This document shows, one piece after another, positions 47,594 through 54,205 of a stretch of DNA of 61,902 nucleotides. This stretch comes from a virus, in the IMG/VR virus record IMGVR_UViG_3300005530_000008, positions 1 to 61,902 of that record; one strand, given 5' to 3'. Made by a program: the position numbers and the translations under genes. Every line of letters starts with the position of its first letter. The stretch's first letter is position 1. A model generated the notes under the pieces. It was not told where the DNA came from and searched no databases. It saw nothing but the letters and a program-made list of their open reading frames with translations.

Positions 47594-49267
47594 TTATCTC
47601 CACTTCGAACCAATTCCGCCCGACCAGCGGCTTACAGAACCCCAGGTGGAACCCGAATCGCTCTCGAGGTCGCTTCCCGACGCGACGCTGTGCCAGCGGC
47701 TATCCTGGGTCGTCATCGTCGGCATTCCGCCCACTGTTCCGTCACCGCCGATGAACAGGAGAGCTTGACTCGTCGCGTCCGCGTAGTCATCCTTCTTCGC
47801 CTTCGGGAACGCGCACAGCTCGTAGATGTACTCCTTGATCCAGGGAGCGATCGATTCGTGCGGCAGAAACACGTTCCCCGCCCTGAACCGCCACGAAACC
47901 GCTTCCAACCTGGACTGCTTGCTTCCCTGGCCAGGCTCAAACGCCATCATGCCAGGAATCCGGTGCTTCATCGTGTCAACAATCGCCGTACCGTTCGCCT
48001 TATCTTCCACGAGCTTAATCTTAATAAACGGGAAGATGCCCGGGAACTCTTTCGAGCCGTCCAGGTTGGCTCCGCCGACGTACTCGGCGACTGCGTCAAT
48101 AGTATTTGGGAAGTTGAGCCGTTTGTGAATACAAACCGGCATAAGGTATATATCAGCACCGAACTGGGCCCAACCCAGTCCGGCCACAAAGTCAGTGTCC
48201 TTGTGCTCTTTGAAAGAACAATCGAGGGACAGTAGAGGCGTAAACGGGTTTGTGGCAAGCTTCCAATCTGGTATTGGAGGCTGACCTGGACCACCGTAAT
48301 ACTTAAGCCACTGAGCCTGAATGATCGTTCCCGTAGGCGGAACCGGGTTTTGACCGTGCTGAGCAGCATACTGGTAGTCGCCAAGGTCTATCTTCGCTTT
48401 CTCGTTCTGCTGGGCGTCAAATCGCTGCGGATTGAGAAGCTCCCCGATCTCCTGGCGCGGGTCCTCCCATCGAGCCTCTGACCCATCAGAACGTGTCCAT
48501 GACGTGAAGCACCGCGAGCCCCCACCAAAACCGAATTCCGTCGGAAGGTTGAGATGGACGTAGCCGCCTTTTTCGATGATGTCACCGGCAACATCGCCCT
48601 CATGGGTCCGCTGCTGTACGACGACGCGGGCGGCACGAACATCATTACGCCTGGTAGACATGACAATGTTCCACCAGTTGACTGTGTCCAACCGGACATC
48701 CTCGGACTCCGATTTCTTGACGTTGTGCGGGTCATCCGCAACGATGCGCTCACCGCCCTCGCCAGTATTCGAACCTCCCACTGAGCTCGCAAGCATGAAG
48801 CCCTTGTGGTCGTTCTCGTACCGGACTTTCGTGTTCTGCTCGTCGATGATTTTGAACTTGTTCGCCCAGCGCTGCTGGTACCACGGGCTCTGAATGATTC
48901 TTCGGCGCTTGATGGAATCGCGCACGCTCAGGGAGAAGGCGTAGGAGGCGAACACCCACCGGAATTGCGGGTTTTCAATCCACTCCCAAGCTGGCCACAG
49001 TACCGAAACAATCAGTGACTTCGAGTGCCGAGGTGGCATCGTGATCAGGAGGTCTTGGATTTCCCCCTTGGTGATTGCTTCGAGGTGTTCAGCAATTGCG
49101 TCGATGTGCCAGTTGGGGACGAAGGTGGACGGCTCGATGATGCCCCAGGCTTTGGGGATAAAAGCCCGTAAGTTGGTCTCCATTTCCCGGACTTCAAGCT
49201 GAGCCTCGAGTGCTTCTAGCGCCTCGAGCTCCTCTTGGAGGTCCTGGATGCTATCCTGTGACTCCAC
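47594..49267 (-). CDS. terL: Terminase large subunit
   Basis: A 557-residue protein. MPPRHSKSL (78-84) is the modified Walker A of phage terminases, RIVADDPHNVKKSES is Walker B with following Glu/coupling motif, and VVQQRTHEGDV is the ATPase motif C region. The nuclease domain starts near LLSLDCSFKEHKDTDFVAGLGW (first cat. Asp) and continues to DYADATSQALLFI (third Asp). It packages DNA with the portal. The probable small terminase is 5.3 kb away on the same strand. Confidence 0.95.
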   Translation of the reverse strand: MESQDSIQDLQEELEALEALEAQLEVREMETNLRAFIPKAWGIIEPSTFVPNWHIDAIAEHLEAITKGEIQDLLITMPPRHSKSLIVSVLWPAWEWIENPQFRWVFASYAFSLSVRDSIKRRRIIQSPWYQQRWANKFKIIDEQNTKVRYENDHKGFMLASSVGGSNTGEGGERIVADDPHNVKKSESEDVRLDTVNWWNIVMSTRRNDVRAARVVVQQRTHEGDVAGDIIEKGGYVHLNLPTEFGFGGGSRCFTSWTRSDGSEARWEDPRQEIGELLNPQRFDAQQNEKAKIDLGDYQYAAQHGQNPVPPTGTIIQAQWLKYYGGPGQPPIPDWKLATNPFTPLLSLDCSFKEHKDTDFVAGLGWAQFGADIYLMPVCIHKRLNFPNTIDAVAEYVGGANLDGSKEFPGIFPFIKIKLVEDKANGTAIVDTMKHRIPGMMAFEPGQGSKQSRLEAVSWRFRAGNVFLPHESIAPWIKEYIYELCAFPKAKKDDYADATSQALLFIGGDGTVGGMPTMTTQDSRWHSVASGSDLESDSGSTWGSVSRWSGGIGSKWR

Positions 49268-49294
49268 GTGTCTCCACTGTGAAACTTAAAAGAC

Positions 49295-49338
49295 ACACCA
49301 TGGTAGTAGCTATGGCGAGCCCTTACTGCGTCTTTACC
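49295..49338 (+). repeat. 44-bp intergenic element, copy 2
   Basis: 34 of 44 bases equal 23756-23799. It lies between the terminase start and its promoter. The central near-palindrome (CCATGGTAGTAGCTATGG) could be an operator or a packaging-related site. Confidence 0.7.
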
Positions 49339-49371
49339 AACCCAGTCGACTCTATTGGCAGGGAGGAACCC

Positions 49372-49400
49372 ATAGTACCACGTTTTTTAGCCGATGTATA
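49372..49400 (-). promoter_or_regulatory. Promoter for the late (terminase) operon
   Basis: On the minus strand, TATACA (49400-49395), a 17-bp spacer and TACTAT (49377-49372). The sequence around it (ACATCGG, then ACGTGGTAC) closely resembles the plus-strand promoter at 7877. The leader of about 100 nt contains the 44-bp repeat. Confidence 0.7.
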
Positions 49401-49425
49401 CACTTTTTTCTCCCGAATTTTTTGA

Positions 49426-49616
49426 GTCGAAATCTGGAATGTGAAAACGAGGTCTAACATTTTGGTGTTCTTGTTTCGGGGTTGGAACTGCTTTTTTCCG
49501 GGTAAAATTTTCCGGGCATATACGTGAGAACGACACAAAAAAATCCCTATAAAAACGTACGAAATCTGTAATTCAGCAGACGACGTATGAGGGATCGGGA
49601 CAGGGAGGGTACAGAC
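49426..49616. other. Intergenic region between divergent blocks (part of 49268-49616)
   Basis: About 190 bp of AT-rich sequence with A- and T-runs. Apart from the late promoter and 44-bp repeat to its left I see no gene, no promoter of the TGTACA class pointing right, and no iteron. Some plus-strand promoter for 49617 must exist but I cannot point to it. Confidence 0.4.
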
Positions 49617-49964
49617 ATGGCGAGAGAGCGTAAGTACGGCTGGAACGGGGAGCTGCCGGCGAAAGAAGTGAGCGGGCAGGCGCTCATCGTGCTGAACGGC
49701 CTGCGGGCGGCGCCTGATGCGCTGCGCACGGGGAAAGAGTGGACGGAGACAATCGGCGGGGAACTGAAGACGAAACAAGATCCCTACCGCGTCGTTCTCT
49801 ACTACATCCTGATTCTCAAATCGAAGGGATGCATCAGAACGGCGGAACACGACATCGAGGCGGTGACGAAGAACGGCGACATCAAACACGAAGTGACGGT
49901 GCGCACGACGGCGACCGTCGAGGACCGCGGCATGGCGGTCGACGAGGAAGTGGAAACGGAATAA
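49617..49964 (+). CDS. Winged-helix-like paralogue 2 (MARERKYG family)
   Basis: A 115-residue protein starting at ATG 49617 behind GGGAGGG. It is closely similar to the protein at 51686 over its first 85 residues (ARERKYGWNGELPAKE, then SGQALIVLN and LKTKQDPYRVVLYY), and more distantly to those at 13662 and 53116. The order helix, helix, KTKQDPYRVV helix and GCIRT strand suits a winged helix. The last 30 residues are acidic. DNA or RNA binding is inferred. Confidence 0.65.
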   Translation: MARERKYGWNGELPAKEVSGQALIVLNGLRAAPDALRTGKEWTETIGGELKTKQDPYRVVLYYILILKSKGCIRTAEHDIEAVTKNGDIKHEVTVRTTATVEDRGMAVDEEVETE

Positions 49965-49971
49965 CCCCTGA

Positions 49972-49995
49972 GGGGCGCGGCGGGGCGCCCCTTCT
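49972..49995 (+). terminator. Hairpin with T-rich tail after 49964
   Basis: GGGGCGC (49972-49978) pairs with GCGCCCC (49985-49991), followed by TTCTTCTC. This is a plausible rho-independent terminator of the 49617 gene. Confidence 0.65.
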
Positions 49996-50016
49996 TCTCA
50001 AGGACGGGAGGGCAGG

Positions 50017-50073
50017 ATGAGCGACGCACGGTACGCCGAGCTACTAGCGAAACTCGGCGGGCGCGGGAAATGA
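50017..50073 (+). CDS. Possible 18-residue peptide
   Basis: ATG 50017 is 2 nt behind GGCAGG and GGGAGGG. The peptide is helical and unrecognised (MSDARYAELLAKLGGRGK). It overlaps an ATG at 50070 that opens a 24-codon frame in the structured leader of 50141; that second frame is probably not translated. Confidence 0.35.
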   Translation: MSDARYAELLAKLGGRGK

Positions 50074-50088
50074 ATTGGGATGACGAAA

Positions 50089-50140
50089 TCCGGGAGCGAT
50101 CCCGGATCCGGGGAATGAACCCCGCTGATGAGGTCCCAAG
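50089..50140 (+). promoter_or_regulatory. Structured leader element, copy 1
   Basis: Two hairpins stand directly before the ribosome-binding site of 50141: TCCGGGA-GCGA-TCCCGGA and CGGGG-AATGAA-CCCCG, then CTGATGAGGTCCC. The same layout occurs at 51302-51350 with compensating base changes in both stems. This is a cis-regulatory RNA candidate. Confidence 0.65.
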
Positions 50141-50341
50141 ATGATTTCGGAAGCCAAGTCCCGGCAGGTGTTCGAAGCGGTTCACGGAGGGTTGCGGGTC
50201 GTGTGCGCGTGGTGCGAAACCGAAATGAGACCCGGTCCCAAGCATCCCGTCTCGCACGGCATCTGTCCCAAGTGTTCCGAACGGATGTTTGCCGAGGACC
50301 AAATGCGGCGAGCCCTGAGACTTTCCCTTCGTAGTAAATAG
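50141..50341 (+). CDS. Small zinc-ribbon protein behind a structured leader
   Basis: A 66-residue protein starting at ATG 50141, 6 nt after GAGGTCCC. CAWCETEM, then SHGICPKC, is a CxxC...SHGxCxxC pattern common in small two-component or regulatory-associated bacterial proteins. A helical tail follows. Probably a small zinc-binding regulator. Confidence 0.65.
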   Translation: MISEAKSRQVFEAVHGGLRVVCAWCETEMRPGPKHPVSHGICPKCSERMFAEDQMRRALRLSLRSK

Positions 50342-50344
50342 AAG

Positions 50345-50373
50345 TGTACAACGACATCCCGGTGTAGTACAAT
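50345..50373 (+). promoter_or_regulatory. TGTACA-type promoter for the 50392 operon
   Basis: TGTACA (50345-50350), a 17-bp spacer and TACAAT (50368-50373). A short leader with AGGAG leads to ATG 50392. Confidence 0.85.
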
Positions 50374-50391
50374 AGACCCAGGAGTTTGAAA

Positions 50392-50601
50392 ATGACCAAA
50401 GACGCAGCGCAGCAGCACTACAAAACACACCGTTACGATTTCGAAATTCAATTCAACGACGGCCGGATTTTCGAAGTTTACTGCACCACAGAAACCGCGA
50501 AAGTCATCGGCGACGGGTTCCTCGAATCGGCAGCTATGGTCCCAGTTCATCCAGAGTTTCTTGGGTGGACCCCGGAAGAAATTGCTCAGAACGCGGAGTA
50601 A
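50392..50601 (+). CDS. Hypothetical protein
   Basis: A 69-residue mixed alpha/beta protein (DFEIQFNDGRIFEVYCTTETAKVIGDGF) starting at ATG 50392 behind AGGAG. It heads an operon of small genes. No family recognised. Confidence 0.6.
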   Translation: MTKDAAQQHYKTHRYDFEIQFNDGRIFEVYCTTETAKVIGDGFLESAAMVPVHPEFLGWTPEEIAQNAE

Positions 50602-50607
50602 CCAAAA

Positions 50608-50748
50608 ATGAAGTTCACCATCGCGTATCGCTGGAACGACCACGAGTATCACGAGAACTTCGACAACTGGTTCTCGGCGATGCGGCGGTACTGGGAACTC
50701 GTCGCGGCCGGCAAAGGCCCGACGCTTCACGAACGGAGCACGAAATGA
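50608..50748 (+). CDS. Small hypothetical protein
   Basis: A 46-residue protein starting at ATG 50608, 6 bp after the previous stop. It is rich in aromatic residues (AYRWNDHEYHENFDNWFSAMRRYW) and has no recognisable motif. The next gene starts inside its stop region (ATGA). Confidence 0.55.
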   Translation: MKFTIAYRWNDHEYHENFDNWFSAMRRYWELVAAGKGPTLHERSTK

Positions 50749-51005
50749 ACGGTCGCGTCGTCTGTCACCGCACCACGCAGCGTCGGCCCGCCCGCCGCGG
50801 GCACCCGGCTCTGGAAGCCGGCTCGCTGCTCTACCTCATCCAGTACCCGGACGGTTCCTTCTTCCGAAACGGGTACGTGCTTCAGAGCTCGGCGAAGAAG
50901 GTCATGGCGAACCTGACCGGTGACGACCAGGAACGCGCGTTCAACTCGACTCGAGACCCGGAGCACGTCTTGCAGACGTGGACGGACCCGACCAACATTT
51001 ACTGA
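50745..51005 (+). CDS. Hypothetical protein
   Basis: An 86-residue protein starting at ATG 50745. The N-terminal 25 residues are basic (HRTTQRRPARRGH); the following part forms a small beta-sheet (SLLYLIQYPDGSFFRNGYVL) with a helical end. No family recognised. Confidence 0.55.
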   Translation: MNGRVVCHRTTQRRPARRGHPALEAGSLLYLIQYPDGSFFRNGYVLQSSAKKVMANLTGDDQERAFNSTRDPEHVLQTWTDPTNIY

Positions 51006-51015
51006 GGAGAATCCC

Positions 51016-51291
51016 GTGAAGAAGATTGTAGGACGGTACGGCTACAGCGCGCAGGCCCACGACATGTACCAGTTTCTCGGCGTCAAGTCACTTCCCGCGG
51101 AGGGCATGGCGGAGCGGCTGATTCAGGGAGTTCGCGTCTACGTCCGGCCGCTAACCTGTCCCGTCGAGCAGTCCGGTTGGGGTGGACGCCACATGCGTCG
51201 CAACTGGCAAGGCTTGCGGGTCATGGCGATCTGCGACTGCGGCCGGCACATCCCGGTCGGGCGGATGCACCAGCACAAGTGCAAGGTTTAA
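51016..51291 (+). CDS. Hypothetical protein with a C-terminal Cys/His zinc motif
   Basis: A 91-residue protein starting at GTG 51016 behind GAGGAG. It ends ICDCGRHIPVGRMHQHKC, a compact C-x-C...H-x-H-x-C set able to bind zinc. The middle is helical with GLRVMAI strand before the motif. No family recognised. Confidence 0.58.
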   Translation: MKKIVGRYGYSAQAHDMYQFLGVKSLPAEGMAERLIQGVRVYVRPLTCPVEQSGWGGRHMRRNWQGLRVMAICDCGRHIPVGRMHQHKCKV

Positions 51292-51301
51292 GGAACTAGA
51301 A

Positions 51302-51350
51302 ACCGGGAGCGATCCCGGTCGCCCGAATGAACGGGCCTGACGAGGTTCCT
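51302..51350 (+). promoter_or_regulatory. Structured leader element, copy 2
   Basis: ACCGGGA-GCGA-TCCCGGT, then GCCCG-AATGAA-CGGGC, then CTGACGAGGTTCC. Compared with the copy at 50089 the loops (GCGA, AATGAA) are kept while the stem pairs change together: T-A to A-T in hairpin 1 and all five pairs of hairpin 2. GAGGT at 51341-51345 is the presumed ribosome-binding site. Confidence 0.65.
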
Positions 51351-51360
51351 GTGAAAGAGC

Positions 51361-51561
51361 TTGTCGCTTGCGCATCAGACATGGGGTGGCGTCCCGGGGT
51401 ACCGTCCCGACGTCATCTTTCACCAGGGTGTCACGTTCGATTTATTGCATGCCGAGATCCACGACGGTGACGTGAAGTTCTGGCTTTACCGGGAAGTCGT
51501 GGTCGACGACCGCTGCAACTTGGTGCCGGGAACCCAGACACTCACGGTGTTCAACGACTGA
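51361..51561 (+). CDS. Hypothetical protein with ambiguous start
   Basis: The well-formed part (DVIFHQGVTFDLLHAEIHDGDVKFWLYREVVV) is in a frame whose first start is TTG 51361, giving 66 residues. But the ribosome-binding site of the structured leader points to GTG 51351 in another frame (VKELVACASDMGWRPG, then frames diverge at a GGGG run near 51395). A +1 shift there would give one continuous protein. Either a start mis-choice or a real frameshift. Confidence 0.45.
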   Translation: MSLAHQTWGGVPGYRPDVIFHQGVTFDLLHAEIHDGDVKFWLYREVVVDDRCNLVPGTQTLTVFND

Positions 51562-51596
51562 TACCCCGCAACATGCACAAGCGGGTTAAAAAGTAG

Positions 51597-51625
51597 TGTA
51601 TGTTTGTTTCCCGTTGAGATAGAAT
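51597..51625 (+). promoter_or_regulatory. TGTATG promoter for paralogue 3
   Basis: TGTATG (51597-51602), a 17-bp spacer and TAGAAT (51620-51625). The gene at 51686 has a 60-nt leader with TAGGAGA. Confidence 0.72.
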
Positions 51626-51685
51626 CTATCTATCGGTCGTACGTACGGTGTGGCAATTCCGCCACGACATGTTAGGAGAAACGGC

Positions 51686-52051
51686 ATGGCTCGCGAACGC
51701 AAGTACGGATGGAACGGCGAACTCCCGGCGAAGGAACTCTCGGGGCAGGCGCTCATCGTGTTGAACGCGCTGCGCGCGGAACCCGAGGAACTCCGGACGG
51801 GGCACGAGTGGACGGCGGTCATCGCGTCGGACCTCAAAACCAAGCAGGACCCGTACCGCGTGGTTCTCTACTACCTCATGGTTCTCAAATCCAAGGGGTG
51901 TATCCGGACCAACGAGTTCGACATCGACGCGGTCACGGTGAACGAGTCCACGAAGCACGGCATCACGGTCAAGACCGAGAGCGGCGTGGTCGAGCGCGAA
52001 ATCGTCGACGAGACCACGGAAGACGAGGAGCTCGAGGAAGTCGGAGCGTAG
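51686..52051 (+). CDS. Winged-helix-like paralogue 3 (MARERKYG family)
   Basis: A 121-residue protein starting at ATG 51686 behind TAGGAG. It is very similar to the protein at 49617 over the first 85 residues; the C-terminal part ends in an acidic tail (EIVDETTEDEELEEVGA). The nearly identical N-terminal halves point to a recent duplication. A TGTATG-type promoter precedes it. Confidence 0.68.
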   Translation: MARERKYGWNGELPAKELSGQALIVLNALRAEPEELRTGHEWTAVIASDLKTKQDPYRVVLYYLMVLKSKGCIRTNEFDIDAVTVNESTKHGITVKTESGVVEREIVDETTEDEELEEVGA

Positions 52052-52062
52052 TCGAACCCCCG

Positions 52063-52088
52063 TGGCCGGGAGCAATCACGTTCCCGGC
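52063..52088 (+). other. GGCCGGGA hairpin, related to the leader elements
   Basis: TGGCCGGGA pairs with TCCCGGCCA (one mismatch) around a short loop, before a purine-poor segment and the 52115 gene's ribosome-binding site (CGGAG). The stem resembles hairpin 1 of the two structured leaders (CCGGGAGC...CCCGG). It may also act as a terminator for the gene at 51686. Confidence 0.45.
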
Positions 52089-52114
52089 CAATTCTCTCTT
52101 TCCCGGAGTCCCCC

Positions 52115-52285
52115 ATGCGCGTAGTTCTTCGTTTCAAGGGCAAGTCCCCACGGCACGCCGACATCACAATCAAGTCCGAAGATTGCGGAACGATCCCGCT
52201 TACTCATCTTCGAGAACTATGGACGGCGGAAACGGTCATCAACGCCTTGCCCGGAATCCGGCTCCACCTCGAGGTGACGGAATGA
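52115..52285 (+). CDS. Hypothetical protein
   Basis: A 56-residue protein starting at ATG 52115 behind CGGAG. It has two strands and a helix (MRVVLRFKGKS, ELWTAETVINALP, RLHLEV). The next gene's ATG overlaps its stop. Confidence 0.55.
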   Translation: MRVVLRFKGKSPRHADITIKSEDCGTIPLTHLRELWTAETVINALPGIRLHLEVTE

Positions 52286-52569
52286 AACCGGGTGAGAAGT
52301 TTCACATTGCCGGGTACGACGTCATCGCGCTCGCGGGTTCTGACCACGGCCACGTTATCGTGCTCAGCAACAACTCGTCTCACTACCTGGTCGCGATGGT
52401 CGGAAGTTCCGGAACCGACCTGAGCGGTCAGGGAATCTACACGTTGCAGATGAACCCGGTCGCTACCCTGTGTCAAAGTTTCAGGTACACGACCGGTTTC
52501 AAGGAAGCGTACAAACAATCGCTCTCGTATATGCGGGACCTGGTGCTCCAAGACACGGAGGATGCGTAA
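52282..52569 (+). CDS. Hypothetical protein
   Basis: A 95-residue protein starting at ATG 52282. It begins with a beta-barrel-like segment (GEKFHIAGYDVIALAGSDHGHVIVLSNN) and ends helical. The next gene begins immediately after its stop. No family recognised. Confidence 0.55.
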   Translation: MKPGEKFHIAGYDVIALAGSDHGHVIVLSNNSSHYLVAMVGSSGTDLSGQGIYTLQMNPVATLCQSFRYTTGFKEAYKQSLSYMRDLVLQDTEDA

Positions 52570-52812
52570 ATGCGGTACAGCATCGGCGTCACCGTCACGT
52601 TCGCGTTCGACGTGGAGATCGAGTTTGACGGCACGAAGGAGGAGTTCGCCGCACTTTCCCGCGAGGACCGGGAACGGATCGCGTACCCAGCGGTTCAGGA
52701 AGCTTGGGATTCCGACTTAAACCTGGACAACCGGTTCAAGCGCGCCGAGGAGTGGATGATGGCGGACATCTGCGAGGTCGACGACCCTGAGAACCTAGTG
52801 GAGCTCGACTAG
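52570..52812 (+). CDS. Hypothetical acidic protein
   Basis: An 80-residue protein starting at ATG 52570, one base after the previous gene. The beginning is a beta-hairpin (YSIGVTVTFAFDVEIEF) and the rest is helical and acidic, ending ICEVDDPENLVELD. No family recognised. Confidence 0.55.
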   Translation: MRYSIGVTVTFAFDVEIEFDGTKEEFAALSREDRERIAYPAVQEAWDSDLNLDNRFKRAEEWMMADICEVDDPENLVELD

Positions 52813-53060
52813 TGGCTCGGATGTCGGAGAAGGAAGCGATCCGGTGCGGCTTGATTTCTGGTCCTCCGGAAATCTCGCCGCAGGAAGCCTTGGCCAATGA
52901 CTGGGAAAAGCTCCCGCCTCTCGGCTATCGCCGGATTCCTTGGCCGAAGACCGTCTATGTGAAAGTCCCGACGCCGACTTGGGGTTTCTCTCACCTCATG
53001 TTCGGCATCATCATGTGGCTGCTCGGGTTCTTCTGCGCGCTCATGTTCCACGCTACCTAA
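52812..53060 (+). CDS. Small C-terminally anchored membrane protein
   Basis: An 82-residue protein starting at GTG 52812. Residues 58-78 are a hydrophobic helix (LMFGIIMWLLGFFCALMF) preceded by a Pro- and Trp-rich stretch. It is a C-tail anchored protein with its main part in the cytoplasm. No family recognised. Confidence 0.58.
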   Translation: MARMSEKEAIRCGLISGPPEISPQEALANDWEKLPPLGYRRIPWPKTVYVKVPTPTWGFSHLMFGIIMWLLGFFCALMFHAT

Positions 53061-53086
53061 TTTCCCGTTCCACAAAGTAAAAAGAA

Positions 53087-53108
53087 AGGGGAGCCACTCG
53101 GCTCCCCT
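53087..53108. terminator. Bidirectional terminator between convergent genes
   Basis: AGGGGAGCC pairs with GGCTCCCCT around ACTC. A-rich sequence precedes it (TAAAAAGAA), giving a T-run on the minus strand. It separates the converging gene at 53060 and that at 53116. Confidence 0.82.
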
Positions 53109-53115
53109 CGTCACT

Positions 53116-53691
53116 TTAGGCGATCGTGTAGAGGTCGCCGTCCCTCGAGATCCGACCCTGACGGAGCAGGTTTCCAAGCGAGCTGGTCACTTGGTTGACT
53201 TTGAAGTCGTAACCGTGCGCGTTCAGGAAGTCGGTGATCCCGGCGGCGTCGGCCGGCTTGCCGACGTGCTGCATGACCAGGAGCACTCCCTCACCGAGCT
53301 TCTTGCCTTCGAGCGACGGGAACTCGTTGGCGGTCTCGACCGCAACTTCCATGTTCACGGCGTTGTGCGTGTCCGCGTCCACCCCGCCGACCTCGTCGTT
53401 CACGGAGTGCGGGGCGTTGTCCGCGTCGTTCGAGGACTTGGCCTCGGCGTCGGTCACGTCGACCTCCGACACCTTGACCCAGCCTTTCTTCTTCCACACG
53501 GACATGTAGAACGCGACCACGCGCTCCGGGTCCTGCCGGGTGGTGAGCTTGGACACGATCACGTCGGCGATCGCCTTCGTGGTCATCGGCTCGGTCCCGG
53601 CTTTCAGCGCGTTCAGGATGAGCTCGGCCTGGCCGCGGAACTTCTGGTCCGCGGGAATGTTCCCGAGTACGTACGCTCTTGCTCTCGCCAT
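53116..53691 (-). CDS. Winged-helix-like paralogue 4 (MARARAYV family)
   Basis: A 191-residue protein starting at ATG 53691, 7 nt after GAGG (ATG 53697 is too close to it). The N-terminal domain (FRGQAELILNALKAG, then MTTKAIADVIV and TTRQDPERVVAFYMSVWKKKGWVKVSE) matches the C-terminal half of the 13662 protein closely. A second winged-helix-like domain ends the protein (LLVMQHVGKPADAAGITDFLNAHG, then SSLGNLLRQGRISR). It is the longest member of the family and is on the opposite strand from the others. Confidence 0.68.
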   Translation of the reverse strand: MARARAYVLGNIPADQKFRGQAELILNALKAGTEPMTTKAIADVIVSKLTTRQDPERVVAFYMSVWKKKGWVKVSEVDVTDAEAKSSNDADNAPHSVNDEVGGVDADTHNAVNMEVAVETANEFPSLEGKKLGEGVLLVMQHVGKPADAAGITDFLNAHGYDFKVNQVTSSLGNLLRQGRISRDGDLYTIA

Positions 53692-53740
53692 CGTCATGCC
53701 TCGTCGTCGAATCGGTTGTTGAAGGCCGGGACCGCTCACC

Positions 53741-53763
53741 TCGAGCGATCCCGGAAAAAGAAG
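53741..53763 (-). other. Hairpin with CCGGGATCGCTC stem
   Basis: On the minus strand CCGGGATCGCTC pairs with GAGCGGTCCCGG around GAGGT, upstream of the 53691 start. Its GAGCGATCCCGG resembles hairpin 1 of the structured leaders, so it may be a related element. Confidence 0.4.
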
Positions 53764-53769
53764 AATCCC

Positions 53770-53794
53770 GGTCACCGACTAAAGTCGGGTGACT
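53770..53794 (-). repeat. Hairpin repeat after the Asp-rich gene
   Basis: Immediately after the TAG stop of the gene at 53795, minus strand AGTCACCCGAC-TTTA-GTCGGTGACCG repeats the hairpin that follows the terminase stop (47569-47593). The two copies are identical over about 25 bp and are placed in the same way. Confidence 0.75.
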
Positions 53795-54004
53795 CTACTC
53801 GTCGTCGTCCTGGTCGTCCCCGTCTTCCTCGTCCTCGTCGTCGTCTTCGTCGACGTCCGCGTCGTCATCCTCGTCGTCGTCCGACATGAAGATCTCCCGC
53901 GGGAGCTCCTCTGCCGAAGACATCCCGAACTCGCGCTTCGCTGCCGACTCCGTGGGGTCCGCGTACGCAAACAAGTTTCGCATCGCAATCTCCGTCGACC
54001 GCAC
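53795..54004 (-). CDS. Small Asp-rich acidic protein
   Basis: A 69-residue protein starting at ATG 54004 (or 53983). The last 30 residues are nearly all Asp and Glu (DDDEDDDADVDEDDD...). Such tails mimic nucleic acid or bind basic proteins; the protein may be a DNA mimic or a histone-like chaperone. It has its own TGTACA-type promoter. Confidence 0.6.
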   Translation of the reverse strand: MRSTEIAMRNLFAYADPTESAAKREFGMSSAEELPREIFMSDDDEDDDADVDEDDDEDEEDGDDQDDDE

Positions 54005-54043
54005 TCAGCTTGATTGCTTCGTGCTAACCAATCAACAGAGACA

Positions 54044-54072
54044 ATTCTATCATGACTGTAAGCCCTTGTACA
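54044..54072 (-). promoter_or_regulatory. TGTACA-type promoter for the Asp-rich gene
   Basis: On the minus strand: TGTACA (54072-54067), a 17-bp spacer and TAGAAT (54049-54044). About 40 nt of leader precede the ATG at 54004. Confidence 0.82.
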
Positions 54073-54152
54073 ATCCTATTTGCTCCGTTCTAAAAGATGC
54101 GGGGTACTGTGAAGAGCTATCACAGCTCATCTGTAGAGCACACCAGGGTTCT

Positions 54153-54181
54153 GTTGTACACTACTTTATATTCCGTGATTT
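54153..54181 (-). repeat. 29-bp direct repeat, copy 1
   Basis: GTTGTACACTAC, then TTTATATTCCGTGATTT, identical to 54206-54234. Each copy contains, on the minus strand, the AAGTAGTGTACA motif that forms the -35 of many promoters here, without a matching -10. They may be operators. Confidence 0.85.
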
Positions 54182-54205
54182 TTATGTGGGGCAGCATTAT
54201 TTTAG

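Noticed and set aside
50119-50140. CTGATGAG in the structured leaders as a hammerhead or fluoride riboswitch core
   Set aside because: The following GAAA and stems of a hammerhead are missing, and the fluoride aptamer's other conserved segments are absent.
53191-53889. A 232-codon plus frame opposite the 53116 and 53795 genes
   Set aside because: Low-complexity Arg-, Pro- and Val-rich translation caused by the Asp-rich gene and GC-rich codons on the other strand.
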